64,000 nt of DNA from Aquificaceae bacterium (GTDB lineage: Bacteria; Aquificota; Aquificia; Aquificales; Aquificaceae), in contig JALWVU010000001.1 in NCBI GenBank assembly GCA_027079305.1, positions 1 to 64,000 of the forward strand. Reading direction: 5' to 3'. Below the pieces are notes generated by a model. The model searched no databases. It had not been told where the DNA came from and saw nothing but the letters and a program-made list of their open reading frames with translations. Shown here one piece after another: positions 61,144 through 64,000 of this stretch. A program made the position numbers and the translations under genes. Numbering within the stretch: position 1 is the stretch's first letter; the number at the start of each line of letters is the position of its first letter.

Positions 61144-61272
61144 ATGAAGTCGACCTTCTGGTGGGCTGTGGCGGGGTATATAGACGAGCCCCGGGGTAAG
61201 GCAGAACTGCAGCTATACGGAAGGAGAATACCCGGGATCTTCCTCGATATCTGTATATGTATATACAGCTGA
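61144..61272 (+). CDS. Possible truncated small gene between trpE and the toxin gene
   Basis: 42 codons with a reasonable ribosome site (GGTGGTGAAAT) before ATG. It starts MKSTFWWAVAGYIDEPRGKA, looks like a folded-protein opening, then runs into low-complexity residues near its stop, inside the 3' end of the toxin gene on the other strand. It may be the 5' stump of a gene cut off when the toxin locus arrived. Not recognised; it may be spurious. Confidence 0.35.
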   Translation: MKSTFWWAVAGYIDEPRGKAELQLYGRRIPGIFLDICICIYS

Positions 61273-61860
61273 GCGGAAATAGTCCTTTACTCTTTCCCAG
61301 ACGGGATCTATATCCTCGTGAATTTCATGTTCAGCATCGTCGAAGTAAGTTAGTGCTCGCAGAAAGATGCCGAAATTCCACGATGGGTATTTAGCACGAA
61401 TAAATCTTTCAAGATCTCCCAGATTCCACCCGTGTTCGTGCATTAGGAACCACAAATCAAAGAAGTCTTTTTTGCTTCCTCTTTGAGCTATGGCAACTGC
61501 TTTCATAGCTACTATATCCATATCTGAGGCAAGAACGACCCTGTTCCTGTATACTTCTCCTTCTCCAATAAGCGGGACATCATACTTGAAAAACAAAACT
61601 TTAACCTGTTCCGGTTGCGAGTAAAAAATCAGAGTGTCTGGCTGGACAACTACCACCTCTACCTTACCAGCTGATTGAAGTATGCGTTCCATATTAAAGT
61701 TATTACTTTGGGAAAGTGTAAAAAAGCCCAGATCGTCAGATCTTCGGTGATTGTATTTCAAGGCTATCGCCGTTCCACCGGCGAGGTAAAACCCTTCAGT
61801 AGTTCCAGATCTTACAAGCTTCTCTAAAGTTTGAAGAAGACGCTTTGGCAACTTCCTCAT
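61213..61860 (-). CDS. AbiEii-like nucleotidyltransferase-fold toxin
   Basis: 215 residues. YLAGGTAIALKYNHRRSDDLGFF is the family signature (GGTALA ... HR.S.DLDFF), but the second catalytic Asp is Gly here (DLG). Further blocks DIVAMKAVAIAQRGSKKDFFDLWFL are typical. The family comprises toxins or abortive-infection proteins that modify nucleotides or tRNA. The gene overlaps its upstream partner by about 65 nt and is more AT-rich than the surrounding DNA. It may be inactive or altered. Confidence 0.82.
   Translation of the reverse strand: MRKLPKRLLQTLEKLVRSGTTEGFYLAGGTAIALKYNHRRSDDLGFFTLSQSNNFNMERILQSAGKVEVVVVQPDTLIFYSQPEQVKVLFFKYDVPLIGEGEVYRNRVVLASDMDIVAMKAVAIAQRGSKKDFFDLWFLMHEHGWNLGDLERFIRAKYPSWNFGIFLRALTYFDDAEHEIHEDIDPVWERVKDYFRSAVYTYTDIEEDPGYSPSV
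61251..61268. repeat. Inverted repeat at the 3' end of the toxin gene
   Basis: CTGTATAT-GT-ATATACAG, perfect 8-bp arms. It lies within the coding end of the toxin gene. It could be a weak terminator or an insertion scar. Confidence 0.4.
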
Positions 61861-62110
61861 CGCTTACTTTCAAGACGAGCTTCCAGAAGGACCTGTTTCT
61901 TTTATCGAACCTGTGTATGTGTTTGAGGAAGATTTTGCGGAGCTTTTCCTTTCCATGCTTTCTCAATACCTTTCTGGGGTCTTCATAGAGCATCTCCCTG
62001 ATGGTGATTTCCCTGGCGCTCTTTACTCCGTCCCACGCAAGGTTCATAGGAATAAGATAGATCAGCGCCGGTTCACGGACAAGGTGGATCTGACATTCCT
62101 GAAGCTTCAT
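61796..62110 (-). CDS. Upstream partner (probable antitoxin) of the AbiEii-like toxin
   Basis: About 104 residues from ATG 62110 (frame open to 62188; a shorter start at 62047 is possible). Basic and helical: REITIREMLYEDPRKVLRKH and GKEKLRKIFLKHIHRFDKRN. In size, position and general pattern (short helical gene overlapping an AbiEii-type gene) it resembles the small DUF6922-like partners of such toxins. The assignment is mainly from context. TATTAT lies 12 nt before ATG. Confidence 0.6.
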   Translation of the reverse strand: MKLQECQIHLVREPALIYLIPMNLAWDGVKSAREITIREMLYEDPRKVLRKHGKEKLRKIFLKHIHRFDKRNRSFWKLVLKVSDEEVAKASSSNFREACKIWNY

Positions 62111-62128
62111 AAACCATCGTGCTATAAT
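62099..62128 (+). promoter_or_regulatory. Promoter of the 62157 gene, facing the antitoxin gene
   Basis: CTGAAG (62099-62104), 18 bp, TATAAT (62123-62128). The reverse strand reads TATTAT at the same place, giving a shared divergent promoter with the antitoxin. Confidence 0.5.
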
Positions 62129-62156
62129 ATGCATTCTCTCCGAGGAGGTGGAAGGA

Positions 62157-62546
62157 ATGGAACTCTGGGCGAAGATAGGGAGATCCAAGAAGAAGTTTCA
62201 GGGTTCTTTCAGGAGTGTGATGGAGGAAATAGTAAAGGAAGGTAAGGGGAAAAAGACGGTTCAGCTACTTTCTTTCCACGCGGGACAGAAGGAGAGAAGA
62301 AGGCTCAAAAGAGAGCTGAGGGCCAACGATAAGGACCTCCTCAAGACCGCCAGCTCCATAGCGAGGTGGTTCTATCTTTCTGACATGAGGAGGATAAGAA
62401 GAAGGATAAAGGAGCTTAAGAAGAGGGCAAGATACATATCCAAAGGTGAGGTTCTTTACTGCCCGAAGACCATGGAGCAGGTGAGGGAGCTGGAAAGTAG
62501 GCTTGAGGAGATAAAGAACAAACTCGAGGAGCTGAAGGTAAACTGA
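62157..62546 (+). CDS. Unknown basic, helical protein
   Basis: 129 residues from ATG 62157 (SD GGAGGTGG). Very rich in Lys and Arg ([30 protein letters not shown]), with a C-terminal coiled coil ([19 protein letters not shown]). One Cys. It may bind nucleic acid. Not recognised. It is followed 1 nt later by a YjbQ gene. Confidence 0.7.
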   Translation: MELWAKIGRSKKKFQGSFRSVMEEIVKEGKGKKTVQLLSFHAGQKERRRLKRELRANDKDLLKTASSIARWFYLSDMRRIRRRIKELKKRARYISKGEVLYCPKTMEQVRELESRLEEIKNKLEELKVN

Positions 62547-62547
62547 G

Positions 62548-62961
62548 TTGAAGTCCTACACCAAGTATCTAACATTTAAAACGGAAAAGAGAAGGGAGCT
62601 CATAAGGATAACGGATACCGTTAAGGAAGCGGTTAAAGAGTCCGGTGTAAAGGAAGGCTTATGCCTCGTCTCCGCCATGCACCTGACCGCGGCGGTGATA
62701 ATTCAGGATGACGAGGAGGGTCTCCACGAGGATATATGGGAGTGGCTCGAGAAGTTAGCTCCTTTCAGAGAGGATTACAAGCACCACCTCACGGGGGAGG
62801 ACAACGGGGACGCCCACCTAAAAAACCTCCTGGTTCACCTTCGGGTCGTTCTCCCCATAACCAACGGGAAGCTGGACCTGGGACCTTGGCAGGAGATCTT
62901 CTACGCGGAGTTTGATGGCCAAAGGCCCAAGAGAGTCATTATCAAGATAATAGGTGAGTAA
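62548..62961 (+). CDS. YjbQ / UPF0047 family protein
   Basis: 137 residues from TTG 62548. Family blocks: [60 protein letters not shown]. The conserved His and Asp/Glu form a metal-like site; some members have a secondary thiamine-phosphate synthase activity. The true role is unclear. Confidence 0.92.
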   Translation: MKSYTKYLTFKTEKRRELIRITDTVKEAVKESGVKEGLCLVSAMHLTAAVIIQDDEEGLHEDIWEWLEKLAPFREDYKHHLTGEDNGDAHLKNLLVHLRVVLPITNGKLDLGPWQEIFYAEFDGQRPKRVIIKIIGE

Positions 62962-62971
62962 AAAGGAGCCC

Positions 62972-62987
62972 CCTCCCGACCGGGAGG
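62972..62987. terminator. Hairpin between convergent genes
   Basis: CCTCCCG-AC-CGGGAGG, perfect 7-bp stem 11 nt after the YjbQ stop and 16 nt before the end of the outer-membrane gene. No clear T-run, but it may act in both directions. Confidence 0.5.
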
Positions 62988-63002
62988 AAGCGCAGGGACT
63001 TC

Positions 63003-64000
63003 TTAGAACTTCCAGTTCAGGCCGACGGAGAGGGAATCCTGGGCGTTTTTAGCAGATATAGAACAGTTGTAAGGTCCCCCCATCATACCACCTGTTAAAG
63101 CGGGACAGAATCCAGAAGATGTCACCTTTTTGTTGAAAGCGTGAACATAAGAAACATCTACTCCGAAGGTCTTGGTGAATTCGTATCCCGCACCGAGGGT
63201 TATATGCTGTTCAGAAATCGCCGGGAAACCTACAAGATTAAAAAGAGCTAACATGTCATCTGTGAAGGTAACACCTCCTCTAGAGCTTGAGAAGGTAGCA
63301 GCATTAGCTCCTGTAAGATTTTTACCCCTTATAGGAGACTTACCATAGTTATATCCAACTCTTAGAGAGAGCTTATCCATGGGTTTATATTCCGCACCTA
63401 TAGCTATAACCCACTGATCCTTCCATCCAAACTTTTTGTATCCTTTAGCATTTTTCCAGTCTATCCACCTTGCATCAATTCCGACTTTAAGACCATCTAA
63501 AGGCGCAGCACCTACACCTATTGCAAACTCCTGGGGTTGTTCCAGCTTAAAGTCTTCAAAGATACCATCACATCCACTCGATGAGTGACAATCAAAATCG
63601 TATACACGCTTATAGGTCATGGGAACAGAGGTCTGATATGTTATACCTCCGTATAGGAAATCCCCAAAGTTGAGAGAAGCTCCTACCTGAGCACCCAGTC
63701 CAAGAGCTTGAGACTGTCCTTGTCCCATATCAAGAGATCCCCAAGCTCCATGAAGTGCACCGGATACTGTTATCATTTCGTTTATCTGGAAAGCAACTGC
63801 AGGAATTATCCTCATGAACTGAAAAGTAGTATGCATCCCTGCAAAAGGAGCGGGATTCCCTGTAGAGTCTTTTGCGTTCCTATAATCAACACCCATACCG
63901 GAAACACCAAAGGCTCCAAGACCGAATACGAGCCTATCACTAAGCCTATGAACTATCCCTATTTCTGGAACAACAAATGTATCTGCTTTGCTTTTTACAT
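63003..64000 (-). CDS. FadL/TodX-family outer-membrane protein, N-terminus beyond window edge
   Basis: Partial; the frame is open through base 64000, so the first part including the signal peptide is outside. Beta-barrel character: alternating residues, aromatic girdle and C-terminal Phe (SVGLNWKF). Blocks FVVPEIGIVHRLSDRLVFGLG, KVGIDARWIDWKNAKGYKKF, DKLSLRVGYNYGKSPI and QHITLGAGYEF match OMPP1/FadL. Cys pairs (CHSSSGC; CPALTGGMMGGPYNC) may be disulfide-bonded loops. It takes up hydrophobic compounds; in an autotroph the substrate is open. ATG 63896 is internal, not the start. Confidence 0.88.
   Translation of the reverse strand, partial: VKSKADTFVVPEIGIVHRLSDRLVFGLGAFGVSGMGVDYRNAKDSTGNPAPFAGMHTTFQFMRIIPAVAFQINEMITVSGALHGAWGSLDMGQGQSQALGLGAQVGASLNFGDFLYGGITYQTSVPMTYKRVYDFDCHSSSGCDGIFEDFKLEQPQEFAIGVGAAPLDGLKVGIDARWIDWKNAKGYKKFGWKDQWVIAIGAEYKPMDKLSLRVGYNYGKSPIRGKNLTGANAATFSSSRGGVTFTDDMLALFNLVGFPAISEQHITLGAGYEFTKTFGVDVSYVHAFNKKVTSSGFCPALTGGMMGGPYNCSISAKNAQDSLSVGLNWKF

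Noticed and set aside
1-64000. CRISPR array, rRNA operon or replication origin
   Set aside because: No regularly spaced repeats, no rRNA segments and no cluster of DnaA boxes or dnaA/dnaN genes were seen.

Overview
The window looks like a chromosomal segment of a thermophilic, chemolithoautotrophic member of the Aquificaceae (Aquifex / Hydrogenivirga / Hydrogenobacter relatives). The evidence is a five-subunit 2-oxoacid:ferredoxin oxidoreductase of the Hydrogenobacter type. There is also a type I sulfide:quinone oxidoreductase whose three key cysteines fall at the residue numbers known from Aquifex aeolicus (124, 156, 347), next to two haem-copper oxidase operons including a ba3-type enzyme with a tiny subunit IIa. 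Genes are tightly packed with ATGA/TGATG overlaps, and many unrelated neighbours are mixed together, as is usual in this family. The assignment is inference from gene content; no rRNA is present.

Layout. 1-8012 (minus): valS (3' end off the window, with two large insertions), a lipoprotein hydrolase, and the porE-D-(Uma2 nuclease)-A-B-G operon. 8101-16868: dprA, an MFS exporter, a secreted unknown, two SurA-like proteins, murI, ispA, pilC and pilT. 16989-18402: moaE-moaA. 18386-28505: sulfide oxidation and respiration (sqr-tetR on the minus strand; coxC-sco-coxB-coxA and coxIIa-coxB2-coxA2-sco2 on the plus strand), then uppP. 28498-32375: a geranylgeranyl-reductase-like flavoprotein, then rubrerythrin, an HdrD/GlpC-like Fe-S protein, two small membrane proteins and a DUF3501 protein. 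32383-37736: rluB, a thioredoxin, tal, a HAMP/HAMP/Roadblock-like trio, a pilus/secretion ATPase and queC. 37742-39623: a MjaI-like restriction-modification pair. 39626-45232: pyrD, asd, a thioredoxin-like lipoprotein, an ODP-like diiron protein with a soluble chemoreceptor, and ftsY with a TPR-like extension. 45246-46466: a decayed TnpB-type element. 46517-53384: ispE, tRNA-Gln, prs, secG, prmC, corC, radC and modABC. 53359-56274 (minus): fabG-acpP-fabF-rnc. 56326-59630: flgH-flgI-flgJ-acpS-unknown. 59610-64000: trpE, an AbiEii-like toxin/antitoxin pair, an unknown basic protein, a YjbQ protein and a FadL-like outer-membrane protein cut by the window end.

How the genes work together. SQR feeds electrons from sulfide into the quinone pool and the two oxidases are the terminal acceptors. 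All three operons carry the same 14-bp palindrome (TTAG-N6-CTAA, one half-site with a mismatch) just downstream of their -10 boxes, and a TetR-family gene lies directly behind sqr. I read this as one sulfide/respiration regulon with an autoregulated repressor. The por operon supplies reductive carboxylation for autotrophic carbon fixation. The mod and moa genes supply molybdenum cofactor. Pilus motors, flagellar ring genes and a receptor pair indicate motility and taxis.

The points most worth a second look are the shared operator, the ValRS insertions, the oxygen/iron-sensor receptor pair, the HAMP/Roadblock trio beside the pilus ATPase, the methyltransferase fused to a degenerate SNase-like domain, the tRNA that supplies the ispE stop codon, and a recurring -10 box 7-11 nt before the start codon with no ribosome binding site, which suggests leaderless transcripts.
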